This document shows, one piece after another, positions 1 to 12,745 of a stretch of 64,000 bases of DNA (position 1 is the stretch's first letter; each line of letters opens with the position of its first letter). The translations under genes were made by a program, and so were the position numbers. The stretch is taken from positions 3,673,001-3,737,000 of the forward strand of contig OX327697.1 in NCBI GenBank assembly GCA_946807835.1. Direction: 5' to 3'. This DNA is from Ailanthus altissimus (taxonomy: Eukaryota > Streptophyta > Magnoliopsida > Sapindales > Simaroubaceae). The notes beneath the pieces are model-generated. The model had not been told where the DNA came from. It made no database searches and saw only the letters and a list, made by a program, of their open reading frames with translations.

Positions 1-3000
1 GAAGATAGTGGTTCTAGGGTTTCGTCCGAAGACTCCGCCGCGTCCACCGATGCCTCGCAAACAAGGCAAAGGTACAAAATTTTAAACGACGTCGCTTTCT
101 GCCCCAATTTTGTCGATGTTGTAATAAAAAAAAAAAATCATGTGATTTGGAATTGTTGCAATTGATGTATTTTTTTTAGGTTTTTATTTAACTATCTTAT
201 TCTGAGTTGAAAATGTTAATGATAATTAATTTCAAGCTTACTGAATTTAGATAATTTTGAGCTTGTGTTTATGCGTGTTAGTTCAATTGGAATTTGAAAC
301 ACATGTTACTGGTTGGCCAGTTTGGCTGATTTGAATGGTTTATCTGTTTTGTAAATAGACTCATAATTCTTTTGTGCAATAATGGATTACTTGGTGCTGT
401 AGGAAAAAGAGGAAGTGGGATCAGCCGGCGGAGTCCTTGGTTAATTACCCATTAGGCAATATGGGATCTCTTGCTGGGATTTCGCTGCCCGGTGTGGCTC
501 CAGTGGTCCCTGCTGCTGCAGTGGCGGGTGTGGCTGCTGTTTTGATGAATCCACCAGCTGTTGGCACAGCAGCTGTTCAACCAGTGGTGCATCAGGGGCC
601 TTCATTGCCAAAAGTAAATCAAGTGAGATATGCTTCTTAAAAGGGTTCTCTACTTATAAGCTTGATTTTGTTGCAGATTGTTGGAGTAATATTTCTTACA
701 ATATTATTTATTTAGTTCCTGAATTAGTGGTTTAGCTATGAGTCCTGTGTTTATGTTTGTGTTTTTGTGGTGTTACAAAGAAATGTAATTGACTAGAATG
801 AAGTAAAGATAGCAATGTCATTTCTTTTTGGTGCTGTACAAGTTTGTCAATTATTAAAAAAGATTGATGCATGGAATGTTTCTTGATATTAGGTTTTGAT
901 AGTTGAGTTAGTTTAGGTACTATGAGTGGCTGAATAAATTTGTTAGCTAAACTTTTGAAAATTATTTATTTTTTGAACTTTGAGTTAAAGGTTGATTGGC
1001 ATGTGGTCTACACTTTGAATTGCTGAACTTTTGGGCGTTTCTATTGTTTTTGAGTGTCCTATTTGCTAGCTGGTGTAGCTTAATGTCTGGGTATAGATAT
1101 TCTTTATTTCTATCAGGATATTCTATGATCCACATTGTTTGTTCATGTGCATGTCTTGCCTGGAAAGAATTATATTTTGGACCCCTTCCTGAGGTTTGTC
1201 TTTTGCAAATTCTAATTATGGTGATTAGTGACCGTTGTACTGCAATATGCCATTGCCTTTTAGTGATCAATTTGTGTAGATATGAGATAAAGAAATTTCC
1301 AATTTGTTCTTTTTCTTCCTTGTGCTTATTTTGTGATGCGTATTTGCTAATTTAGTTATTGTATCCCACATATCTCTTGGTTTGTCATCATATTAGTGAA
1401 CTTTGAATCCTTCTTTGGCTGCAGTTTATTTCATTTTCAACTCTAGGTTGTAAATTGATTTTTCCCCCCTGTTGTTTTCTTTTAGCCTAAGATCCAAGAT
1501 GAGTTAATAATTGCACGAGAAATTGTTATAAATGATGCTGAGTCTTCTGTTCGCTACAAACTTACTAAACGCCTAACACAGGAGGAGGTGAGCTTGATTT
1601 CCTTTGATTGAATGATATTTGATCTTTTGTTATTAGAGTTTTGTTGTTAGGAGACTGATATATTAGTTCATTGGCCTTGCAGATTCAGAAGTGTACTGGT
1701 GCCGTGGTGATAACTAGGTTCGTGGGCCACTATAGGAATATATGATGGAGCTTTTTGATGTCCTCTCTCTCCCTCACTCTCTTTCTCGTTCCCTTTACTA
1801 GTTCTTGTTTGTGGATAAGTGGAACTGCCCTCTAATTCTTGTTTATGCTTATGTTAAATTGCCTGTGCAGGGGTAAATATCGTCCACCAAATGCACTGCC
1901 TGATGGTGAAAAGCCTCTATATCTTCACATATCTGCAGGGGCACATGTAAGTTTGATGAATTAATCCTTGGAATATTTACCAGTGTTTGGTTGTGTTTTT
2001 ATAGTTTTAATATTGCTGTATGGTTGGTTTAATAGGTTTAATACCACTGTATGGTTTTATGCTATATTTACTTTTCTTTATGCCCAGAAATAACCTTCTC
2101 TCAAAACCTGGAAATCCTATTACAGAATCCATATGGCATTTTCTTTGGAAAATTATAAATAACAAAAAACTGTAACTTCACTCTTTGCTTTATTGAGAAA
2201 GATTCATTGATTGGCTCCATTAGTTTTTGTGTGCTATCTGTTATGTCACTTTAATGTTATATTTTCTTTATGTCACTTTAATATTATATTTTCTTTAAGA
2301 ACTTAGGCAATCGACCTTTAACCAGTTCTCAAAGAGATGAAAGTATGGCAGTAAGGGGTTTATACTTTGTGAGGCTACCAAAATCCTTTTATGTGTTTGA
2401 GACAGCCTTTTAACAATTGAACAGAAGGCATATTGCTTATAATGAGCTTAGAAAGACAAAAGAGAAAAAGATTGGCTATTTGGATCTTTGCATGATAGGT
2501 TGAGGGCTTCAGCCCTGAGTGATGTTCTCTTGTCTAAAGGTTGGCTTGAGAGCATTAGTGTGAGGAGAAAACTAGTAATTGTTTATATTTTACTCTAACC
2601 TTTACTTTGGCCTCTAGAAAAGAAAGGTAATTATGATAGGCACCGTCTGAGGTCCTTGCCTCACCTAGTAAAAAATCTAATATGAAAAGTTTTGGATTTT
2701 GGAAGGAATTAATTGTTTCTCTTCTGAAAACATGAAATACCTTGCAGTTAAAAGAGACAGCAGAACGGATTTTAGCAGTTGATCGTGCAGCTGCCATAGT
2801 TGAAGAAATGCTGAAACAGGGGCCGAATTCACACATAGGTTCTCCCACTTTGCAAGCAGCGATGAGCAATGGAATGAAGGTATACACATTGCTTTAGTGA
2901 ATTTAGTTATTTCATACAGTGCTATGTATAAATTCTGCTTGAATTCGGTTTCTCAGGCACTGAGTACATGTGTCTATTTGGGCTTTGATGTTGACCCGTC

Positions 3001-6000
3001 TCTGAATATTGCTGCTCGCATCCGTGGACCGAATGTGAGTTTTTCCTTCCTCTGTTTCCATCTTTCTCAAATGGTTATCCTTTAGTGGGATTTTTTAGAG
3101 TGGTTTTAATTTATATTTTGTTGTTTCTTTTTTTCTTTCTTTTATGTGCGTGTCAATGTGGATGGTAGTCTGATCCCTGTTTAATGAAAACTGCTTATAC
3201 TGTTAGATTTTATAACTTTATGGTTATATCGACTGTGCTATATACTTATCAGATGTCCTGCTCCATATGTCCTGTTTCATGTTGAACTTTTGTTTTTATC
3301 TGCTTGCTTATTGGTTTGGTCTATCCTATTTGATTTGCTTATTTTGAGTTTTTTATATGCACTGTGAGACAAGGAGATTCTAATGTTTGAAGCTTTCTCT
3401 GACATCTCCATACGATTGGGAGAGATTGTTTTTTTTTCGGTGGTTCCGTTTGTACATGCAGGACCAGTATATAAATCACATCATGAATGAAACAGGAGCA
3501 ACTGTCTCATTAAGAGGGCGTGGTTTGGGTATCTTCGAAGGCCCGCAAGGCGAAGGTACTATTTATTGTGAAATTTATGCATGCCTAGTGATTTTCACTG
3601 AAAGTATATTATAACATACCTTCTCATTCTGGTTGTAGAAGTGCATCAAGCACTGCATTTATTCTTGTCCAGTAATAATCCTAAAAGCCTGGAAGATGCA
3701 AAGCGTTTGGGAGAAAATCTTTTGGATACAATCAGTGTAGAATGCGGTGTCTCCAGGTAATGTGGTTTCAAATTATACTAGGGTGAAGTTTCCAATGCAC
3801 ACTGCTTAAATTGGGTTTTGTGTGTTCGCTATCTCCCCAGAACATTGAGGCAATGCAATTCTTGCTTTCTTCAATTAATTGCTCAGATTTGGAAAGTGTG
3901 AAATAAGTAACAGTTTTGTGTGAAATTATCATTTTTGTGTAAAATTATAATTTTTTTTCTTTCCTTTGGATGCATATCTTGTTTATGATACGTAGTTGGC
4001 GATCACGATTACATTGGTCTGCTATGCATGCTGGAATGTAGTTTTGCATCAGGAATAACTCATGATGTTTCTTTGACTGTATTAGGGCTTCTTCATGTAA
4101 AGTTTATAATGCTGTTCCACCTCCTCAGCAGTTGTTGAATGGTGTCCAAAATTTTGGGAATGAGCAAAATCTAAATGCAGGTTCTGCTGCTGGATTGACC
4201 ACAATGGTAAGCATTCCACCAGTTCCTTCAGTTACAGGTGCTGGAGGTGCTGCTGTCTATTCTCAAGGCACAGCCTTGCAGTCTGGGGGAACATTGAACT
4301 TTATGCAGCCACAACCAAATATGGTTGGTTATTCCCAACCTGTATCATTTAGAGGAACAAGCTATAGTGGATACGAGGGGATATATCCTCAGGCTACACC
4401 TTTGCAGCAAGTTGCCCTAGCCCTCAGACAGTCATCTTCTCCTGCCACGTTGGCTGTTGCTCCAACAACATCAGTAGCAACCACGATTACAACATCAACT
4501 GTCAGTTCTATGCCTGAAAAGGAGAAACGGCCTCCACCAAAGCGAAAGTTTCAAGAGTTACCTGCTGGTTCAAAGGCTTCTGCAAAACACAACCAGGTAT
4601 TAATTCATTTTCACCCACTATATTGTTATCAGACAGAGTTAAAAGGTATAGCCTTTAGCATTATTATTACAATAAAATGTAGAAGAAGAAAGAGAGATCA
4701 AATATAATTTATAAAGTCTGTCAATTGAATTTAAGCTTTCGGAAATTCATGTCTGTGAGCTGTTAGATTATAAATTTCTGAACAAGAGTATTTATATACT
4801 TTCTAAAGTTGTTTCTTGAAATCTAAACTGAAGTAGATTGTGAGGGACTGAACTATTTGTTGTTTTTTTAGCAAGCTGTTACACCTTTAGATTCTCATGT
4901 GATGGTGTGCCGCATTATTTGGAGACAGCAGGTGTTTCCATTAGTATAGGCCTCTGGTTTCAATGGCAGAGTTGTTAGTGCAGGTGGTCTGCAATTGAAT
5001 CATAGAAGCATTGCATGTTTAAAACAAATGTAAACAATATCCCTTTTCTATTTTCTGTGTGATGATTTGTTGAGGCCTTGGCTAGGAAGGGCATGCTCAC
5101 CCATGCCGAGCTTATGGTATAAGTAGAGTAATGTAGAATTGGTTTGTTTCTGTTATTATGGATATCAATCTTGGAGTGAAGTTGATGTTACACTTAAGGT
5201 GTGAGGGAATTGTGGTGTTGACAGATGACAGATAGCAAACTCTGGGAAAAATTGCATCTTGGAAAATCACATTTAATTTGGATTTCATAAATATACATTC
5301 TAGTCTTTCCTAGTAGGTTTTTGCCGAGTTTAACTTTGGTGGCATTCATGCTTATTCTCCATATCCGAGTGAACTTTGGCTTGGTTCAATGATGACTTGG
5401 TGTGAGAGGGAGAGGGAGTGGACGATGTGGAATTGGGAGGAAATGATTCCTGGAACCAGTTACTTGTGGTTTCAAGCAAGGTAGGGTGAAAAAGGCAGAC
5501 TTAAAAATGTTAATTATCCTGGCAACCTATCGAGTAAAATTTTAGTTTGTGGTGTGCTTGTGAACTTAAGGTTATCAATTGTTTGTGTGCTCTGATTTCT
5601 GTAGCGTTTTGCTTGCATGGGCATGATTTACTTTTTTACTTTGTTATCAACATAAGAATATCAAGAAAAATCAAAAAAGAAAACTACTATATACCAACTA
5701 CCTTCAATACAATGCTATTTAATCTTTTTTCTTTTCTTTAACTTGTGACCACATCTTTTGCTGACTTTTTCTGCTTAATATTCCAGGTATTTTCTCTCAC
5801 CTCTAAGAAGCTAACAGGCTGATATCGTACCTCTCTGTTTGGGCCATTGGTTTGTATGTTTAACAGGATTTACAGTTTTGGATGCCCTGCTGATGGCCAT
5901 TTGTTGCTTCAGAGCTATCATGAGGGGCCAACACAAGTTTTTGTGCTAATTTTGAGTTATACACATGGCAGATGATGTGTATTCCTTTTAGAACACTAAT

Positions 6001-7370
6001 TTTGCACTATTGTATGGCATTTAGTGGCGACCACTGCCAGCTTTGGATACCTATTTTGCTGGTATTTTGTGGTAGTGGAGTATTCTCTAGTTCTGGGATC
6101 ATTGTAAAACCTGAAGCAAAGTTAACCTTAATACCAGCTAAAATTCCTGAATACACTAAACATACAAGGAAATAAATAAAGAAGCACATAAGCAAATAAT
6201 TGATGCCAAATGCCTAGGTTCTCCCCCTGAAGTCCCTTAGATTCATAGTTTTGAGAATGATGAGACTCTTTTGCTACTGCTTTTTTTGTTTTGAGTAGAC
6301 TGGCGTGAAGGTAAGTGGCTCTATCTCTTTGTCAGGTGTTTGCATGCCGTTCCCATTGGGAAAGTTGATGGATTCATCACATAGAAATCAACTTGAGCAC
6401 ATTGACAAATTTATTTACTACATAATGCTGTTATGAAATAGTCATCTGTTTCAACCTTAGATCTTAGGAATGTTCCCTTTGCCTCCGAGATATATGCCCC
6501 AATATTTGATGTGAAATTATGAAACTTACACTTTGATCTATATGTCCTGGAATCATATACGTGAATCTGAATAGAACATGTTCAATAGTGGTTCTGTTGC
6601 TCTACAATTCTTCCTGAATTTCTCTTGTAATGTTTCTCTGGAAACAACAAAATTGTCTGATTGTTACATAGTTTGACATTTTATGCATGAATTCCAACTG
6701 TCATTGAGAAATTAGGCTTTGTTTTTCTTTTTTTTTTCTAACTTGTCGCAGGCATCAGAACTATCAAACCCAAGTGACCCGTCAGCTGAGTTGGATGTGC
6801 GAAATGTGTCAAATATGCCAGCTCCAAAGAAGTTGGTCCAGCCATCATCCAATGGAATGCCCCCTCTTGCTCCAAGAAGTATGCCACCTCCACCTCCAAG
6901 AAACATATTGCCCCCTCCACCACCACCACCAAAATTTACTTCATCAATTGCTACTGCAAAATTGCATAACAAGAACAATATTTCAAATAAAACAAAATCT
7001 GATAATGTCCATGGTAAGAATGGAAACATGTTCTTCTTTTTTTTCAATGTTACTTCTTGTGCTAAAATCGTCACATAGCCTGAGTGTTGCTATCATATAA
7101 ATGGAAAAGTGGAGGAGGTCAACGTTGCTCTTCTGTTATCTTTAACAAGAAATGTTTCTTGGTCATGTTTGTTAGTCAATCTGATAATTCTATTTTCTTT
7201 TGTTATCCAATTCTGTAGTCATTTCAGATACTTTGGTCAAGCTAATGGAATATGGAGATGACGACGACGATGATGCGGAGGAAAGTAGTGAGGAATCCAT
7301 CGGCAGTGACTCTAGTTTTAATCGCAACTCCAGTAAAGTGGCAGCTCAAAAACCATTTTGGGCCGCATGA
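1..7370 (+). CDS. RIK: RIK-type KH-domain RNA-binding protein (5' partial, 12 exons)
   Basis: Exons read from GT-AG junctions with continuous phase: 1-71, 403-622, 1486-1587, 1683-1717, 1871-1946, 2748-2879, 2957-3034, 3462-3555, 3639-3756, 4086-4596, 6752-7013 and 7219-7370 (stop TGA). They encode 616 residues; the start codon lies left of the window. Seen: a basic KKRKW motif near residue 25; an Ala/Val/Pro-rich stretch; a first KH-like module at about 100-200 (REIVINDAESSVRYKL, ITRGKY, LYLHISAGAH); a second KH module at about 213-305 (IRGPNDQYINHIMNETGA, VSLRGRG); a basic EKEKRPPPKRKF at the end of the large exon; a polyproline run in exon 11; an acidic DDDDDD-AEESSEES tail; and the C-terminus KPFWAA. 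This order matches plant protein RIK, known to interact with ROUGH SHEATH2/AS1, and the KH layout resembles animal KHDC4. A nuclear RNA-binding role is inferred from the family. The 2.15-kb intron before the proline-rich exon is the largest. I see no break in the visible part. Confidence 0.9.
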
Positions 7371-8030
7371 CTAACATCTATAGGTGAATTATTGGTTGCA
7401 CAAGTGATTCTTTGTTCTACACTAGTAATATATGATTGCAGATTGTGTGCATTTAGAATCTGGGACAGCATGTGCCACAAAGCCTTGTTACTTTATAATT
7501 GTTGCTGCTGGCGTGTAGACACTCTTATGCTTTAAATGTTCAGGTGTTGGCTGTCACCGAGTTCTGTTTAGGGAACGAGGGGAAGATTGTTGTGTTTTCA
7601 TGAGTTTAGATGTATATTAGTAGCTTTTTGGAGTCTCGCTAGGGAGTAGATGTATTGTTGTGTCATCTCAAGTGCCTGAATCAAGTTTTTGCATTAAACT
7701 TGGGTTGACAAAAATGGCCTGAGGCAAGATGTGTAATACATTCCTGAAAGGCAAAATTAGAGCATTATTTGTGCTGAAATCAAACCAAGGAAAATAACTG
7801 AGTAGGTTTAAGTGAATGGGGATAGAGCTATATGCCTTTTCCAAGTTACATATATTGAGCTTCGCAACAAAATATTGTAACGAGTGACCTTATATTCATA
7901 ATGTTTAATGTTAATTGGTTTCAAGATATTAATTACTAAGAAGTTTTTGTTAACGTTATCGGGATAGTTGTCACAGTGCGACCTATGACAATCACAACTT
8001 GAATTGCTTTGAACAAAGAACAAATTATCA
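7371..8030 (+). other. 3' UTR of the RIK gene and spacer
   Basis: Downstream of the stop the sequence stays mixed in composition (for example gttgctgctggcgtgtag) to about 7720, as expected for a plant 3' UTR. It then becomes AT-rich spacer. No canonical AATAAA poly(A) signal stands out. The short open frames on the minus strand at 7808-8023 look spurious. Confidence 0.6.
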
Positions 8031-8124
8031 AGTAAAAATCTGGACTACTTCGCCAAAAATAAAGAACAATTTCCCAAAGTAAAAATCTGGACTACTTCGC
8101 TAAAAATAAAAAAGAAAAAGAAAA
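8031..8124. repeat. 47-bp tandem direct repeat
   Basis: The sequence agtaaaaatctggactactt with its following bases occurs at 8031 and again at 8078. The two units differ at very few positions (cgccaaaaa versus cgctaaaaa). It looks like a simple local duplication in the spacer. Confidence 0.85.
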
Positions 8125-8309
8125 CACGGGACTAAGGGCAATCTGCCTGGGGTAGATGAGACTGAACCAAGTGGGTCATCTGGCAATGTCAACTTTATTT
8201 TTATGTTATAAACGGACGGCCGACTATTCGAATTATGAATTCCATCGTGCAAAGAAAGATCAGTAACTATTAGCATACCCGTACGTAAAAAGATAAAGGT
8301 AGCAAAAAA

Positions 8310-9781
8310 TGAAAGAGAAATAAGAAAAATGTAAAGAATATATTATGTTATATATAAACTGTTATATAACTAGTTTTTATCTTAGCTAAAGATTAATATA
8401 AATAAGAAAACAGAATATAATGTATTAATTTAAATTATAAAAGGTATTTATAAATGTAGTAGGAATTAATTATCCTGATTTTTTTATATTTTTAACATCT
8501 CTTTTAAATTTAAGATTGTACAATCTAAAGTTAAAAAAGAAAATTGATAGTGAGCATTAAGAGACGGCCACTACCAAAGGAGGTAATCACTGTCGAAGAG
8601 ATGAGGCAACTATTACCAGAGAGAATGTCGAAGAGATGAGGCAACTATTACTAGAGAGAATACAATAATTGTCCGAGAGTAACAATTATTATTAGAGAAT
8701 GACAATATTGTCAATGAGTGGTAATGTTGCGGCGAGTGATAATATTGTAGTGAGTGACAATATTATCGAAGAGAGATAAGCGCATTGAAAAGATGAAACA
8801 CTGCAAATACAAATGCGTTGATAAAAACACAAAAAAGCAACCACTGTGAGTGCAAATGCGCTGAGAGATATGTCTACTAATTTATTTAAACTTACAGAAA
8901 AAACTCAAAAAAATAAAAAAAAATTATAAAATAATTCAAAACTTAGGTAAATTGCAAATCGTCCATAGACCTTTAAAAAGCTTGCAAAAAGATTCTTATA
9001 AAAAAAATGGTTAAATAGAAAAATTAACATCGTAGATTGATAGATCGAACCATGAAGATTTAAACGGAGGTGGAGGTGTTGACTTAGTCACTAATAAATG
9101 ATCGGGAATGAAATTTGAAGAAAACGACGCCAATAGCTTCAAGCGGCGCATGGAGGCCCATGAGATATTTGATCAACTGTGTGTTCTCCAGATAACATAG
9201 CCAATGTCATCTAAATGTCGTGGTGTGGGCAGTGACATCTCACTCGCCAAGGAAAATAGTCGCCAAAAAAAGGAAAAGTTCACCGGCGACGAGAGATTCC
9301 AACGTGTGAGATTATTTCTAAAGTCAGATTAGTGTGATTCTAGTAGTTTTTTTATCGTCAGCGTATGCTGAGTATTTAAGGAATGGCGATGTATAGTGAC
9401 TCGTTGAAATAGTGGTCACCGGTGAGTAAATAGTAAGCAAAGACGAATTAATAGTGGCTCGAATACCTATTTAGCAAAATTCTAACAAATTGAAAAATGA
9501 ATAGAAACTGAAAAAGAGGCATCCTAAAAAAAGACTTGTAACTAATTCTGAGATCATATAAAAAAAATAAAGATAATGAAAAATTAAAAAAAAATAAGAA
9601 AAATATAAAGGTTACATCTTTATTATATTATGTTATATATAAATTGTTACATAATAAATTTTTATATAGATTGAAGATTAACCTAAATAAAGAAACAAAA
9701 TATAATATATTAATTTAAATTATAAAAAATAATTATAAATATAGTAAAAATTTATTGTCCTTATTACATATATCCTTAACA
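8310..9781. mobile_element. TRIM-like element with direct terminal repeats (candidate)
   Basis: Two direct repeats of about 190-205 bp, at 8310-8497 and 9577-9781, enclose about 1.08 kb. Both begin TGAAA, share ataagaaaaat, ttatgttatatataaa, agattaa-ctaaataa and attaatttaaattataaaa in the same order, and end TTAACA, so each is TG...CA like an LTR. The interior has no long open frame. It holds a 35-bp tandem repeat and a more GC-rich core. Against the call: no clean 5-bp target duplication (aaaaa versus ctcat) and no recognisable tRNA-Met primer-binding site. A pair of unrelated AT-rich MITE copies would be an alternative. Confidence 0.45.
8591..8660. repeat. 35-bp tandem repeat (two units)
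   Basis: tgtcgaagagatgaggcaac starts at 8591 and again at 8626, with the following tattac(c/t)agagagaa also repeated. It is followed by degenerate gagtgacaatatt-type repeats to about 8770, inside the TRIM-like element. Confidence 0.85.
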
Positions 9782-11740
9782 CTCATCTGAGTTATGATAG
9801 CAAAGTAAATACTAAAGAGACAGGTCCAATTGCTCGTGCAAATTGAAACAATGTGCCTTCATATTCTATATACAACAAAGTCAGGGTGACCTTTCTACAT
9901 AAATATTGGCTTAGAAGAGGTATTCTCAGCCACACAACCCATTATTATTATTATTATTAAAGACAGTGTCCTACTTTTAGTATGTATTTGTATTATTTTT
10001 ATAAAATAAATAAAGTTACAATATTATATTTAAAAAAATATTCATAATGTTATGACATAAATATAAGAATCTTAGATTTAATTATGTAATTATAATTTTA
10101 GTATATAATTATTATATACATGAAAATTAATGTTATAGATAATAAATTAAAAAAATTTATAATAAATTAATTAAAGTTTGAGATCTTCAATTAAATGTTA
10201 CTAATGTGGTTCACAGACATTTAAAATTTGATGATTTTATCTGGATCACTAATATAGTGACATTATAATAGAGACACTTTATATAATATGATTGATGATT
10301 ATGTGCAAATCAACCTTAATTCTGAGTGATCATAAATTTTTGTTTGTATTACTATGTCGTTTGAAATACTCATTACGATTTGTTTAAAGAATATATTAAA
10401 AAATTATATTTTAGTAGCACTGTAAAATAAATAACTGAGAATGTGATTTACAAAAATAAAATCCATTCCTTCTTACCAAAATTTAGGAAGAAGATTTCTT
10501 TAAATGTTAATTCTGGAACTGAACGGTTAGAGCGCTCAATACATAATAAATTTATAAATTAATTATTTATTAGTGAATTAATGGTACTTAAAGATAAAAA
10601 CGTAATTAGAAGGATAAAATGATAATTGATTTAATTTCAATTATGAATAATTTATGGAGGGTTGAATTGCATGTAGTAATTAAATCAATGAATTGCTTTA
10701 AGTTTTTTAAGTAAATTATATTTACAGTTTAAAGAGTGCAATTTTAAATTTTTAATAGAATAATTAAGAGTTTAATTATTTATTTAAAATTTATTAAAAC
10801 TTAAAATTGTAGGTTTATAAGTCCTTAATACCACCTTTTGAGTTATTATTGTGAACAATAAAAAAAAGGATTATGTCATTATACAATAGTTATGTCATTT
10901 TTATAAATTAATTGATTGAGAATTAATAAATTATTGAGATAAAATATTTTATCTAATAATATTTAATATAAGAAATTAAATAGATAAAACTAGAATAATT
11001 TTTTAAAAATTATTAAAGAAATGTTTTGGATAAAATTTTAAAAATAATTTTAAAAATTATCAAAAAGTTTCTCTTTCTCTCTTAAGGCGTACAACACAGG
11101 GAATTCTCTAAAAAAAAAAAAAGAAGAGATCTTATCCTCTAATTTTCCTTTTATGAAAATTATTTTTTATAAAATTAATTTGATAAGATTTTGAAAAAGT
11201 CAAAATTAAAAATGTTATATGTAAATCAAAGAGAGTGAGAGTTTATTTGGGCTCACGTTTTTATCTCTCTAATTTTAGGAAGATCATTATTTAAACAAGT
11301 AATTAATAAATATTATTAATTAATTATTTCAATTCAAATAAAATAGTTTTAATTTAATTAAAATATTATAAAAGAAAGAGATTGAGTATTATAGAAAGAG
11401 ATTAAAGAAGAAAAAAATATACGGCATAATACACTCACACCAAATACCAAAAAAAAATGAAATACGTAATTTTTTATATTATATTTAGAGTCTTTTAATT
11501 GTATTTAAAAGTCAACTCTTTTTTTATTGTAATACAAGAGCTTTAATTTAAAATTTATTAATAAAAGAAAATTAATTAAAATTCAAAACACGTACTTAAA
11601 TTTTTATTTTAAATTATACACTTAAACCATATATTCATAAAAATTCAATAAAAGATAAAAAGTTTTTACATTAAATTCCGTTCCAAATACTTGATAAAGA
11701 CCAACTATTGTTACTTATTTGATAAAACTTTGTTCCACAT
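9782..11740. other. AT-rich intergenic DNA, no gene seen
   Basis: This stretch is dominated by A/T runs and short interrupted repeats such as (ATT)n near 9941-9959. Both strands are dense in stops. A degraded repeat is possible at 10490-11340, but no LTR, TIR or coding motif was recognised. Confidence 0.6.
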
Positions 11741-12745
11741 TCAATGTCTCCACCAAATATCTTCAGCACCATTGATGACATATCCACCATTTACCTTTTC
11801 TTGGGACCAACACATGACAAAAGTTTTGTTCAGATAAGAGTCAAGTCTCTTTTGATTGAAAAGGAAAAAAAAAGAGAGGAAAAAGTCTCTTTCTTTTTGG
11901 CATATTGAATTTTCAAAACCTGAAAGTGATGGGCTAACAGACGCGCACTTGTGGATCATTTGCCAACTTGCCCTCAATATTGCAGTTGCCATTCTAGATT
12001 GACTCTACCCCCCCCCAGGAAAAGGAGACCCATTTCTGAACAAGTGCAGCACTCCTTCATTAAGGGCTATATTACCCATCAAACAGTAAACCACTGGCCT
12101 CTTTACTCAGTCACAGTCAAACCCCATGTTATGTTTTCTCTCCCCTTGTTCATGTGTGACCTGTGATTTAACTTGACAGTCTTCTGGTATGCTACCTGAC
12201 AATTGCAGGCTTGCAGCAGCAATAAGTTGTGGGACTAGTAATAATAGCCCCATGTATTGTTTTTTTTTTAAAAAAATCACGTCATGTTGCTGTCGGAATT
12301 CAACCCCCTCTTTGAAATGGAAGAGATGTGCATCTTGTTATTCAACTAAGAGAGCTTATGCAAAACCTGCAAACCTTATTACATGATCGCATAAGTTGGA
12401 TGTTGCACTTCAAAACGTAGAGCCTCCCTCGAACAAACATAAAATGCAGCCGAAGTAAAAACTAGATTCACGTAATTGTTGTTTAACTCAATTTATATTA
12501 GCACAAGGGGTGAGTACACAGGACCTTGCACGTGAAAAATTTTCACAGCTTCATATTAGATTACATAATTTAGAACTAAGAATAAGAGAGGCAAGGAGAT
12601 TAACAAAAGCAGGTAGGGAATTTGCAGAGAACCAGCTGTGTATAAATCACATCAATCTTATAATGGCAGAGGGCTACATAGAAAAGTTACCCTCTGTGAA
12701 TATTTTTATATAAAAAAAATGCAATGAATTCTTCTTGTTCTCCTA
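11741..12745. other. Spacer and probable 3' UTR of the EXO70 gene
   Basis: Base composition rises to mixed here, with only short frames (up to about 83 codons) that show no family motif. The part nearest 12745 should contain the 3' UTR of the minus-strand EXO70 gene. Its poly(A) site cannot be placed. A 67-codon + strand frame at 12510-12713 overlaps that 3' UTR and is probably chance. Confidence 0.5.

Noticed and set aside
996..1355. 119-codon + strand frame and its minus-strand shadow at 962-1270
   Set aside because: Lies wholly in the second intron of the RIK gene, with no protein-family motif.
6712..7074. Glycine-rich minus-strand frame of 120 codons
   Set aside because: Antisense shadow of the polyproline exon of RIK; CCN codons read as GGN on the other strand.
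9941..9959. Regularly spaced short repeats suggesting a CRISPR-like array
   Set aside because: Simple (ATT)n microsatellite; no spacer-repeat structure, and the host is a plant.
12510..12713. 67-codon + strand frame with a charged helical look
   Set aside because: Overlaps the expected 3' UTR of EXO70 and shows no family similarity or splice partner.
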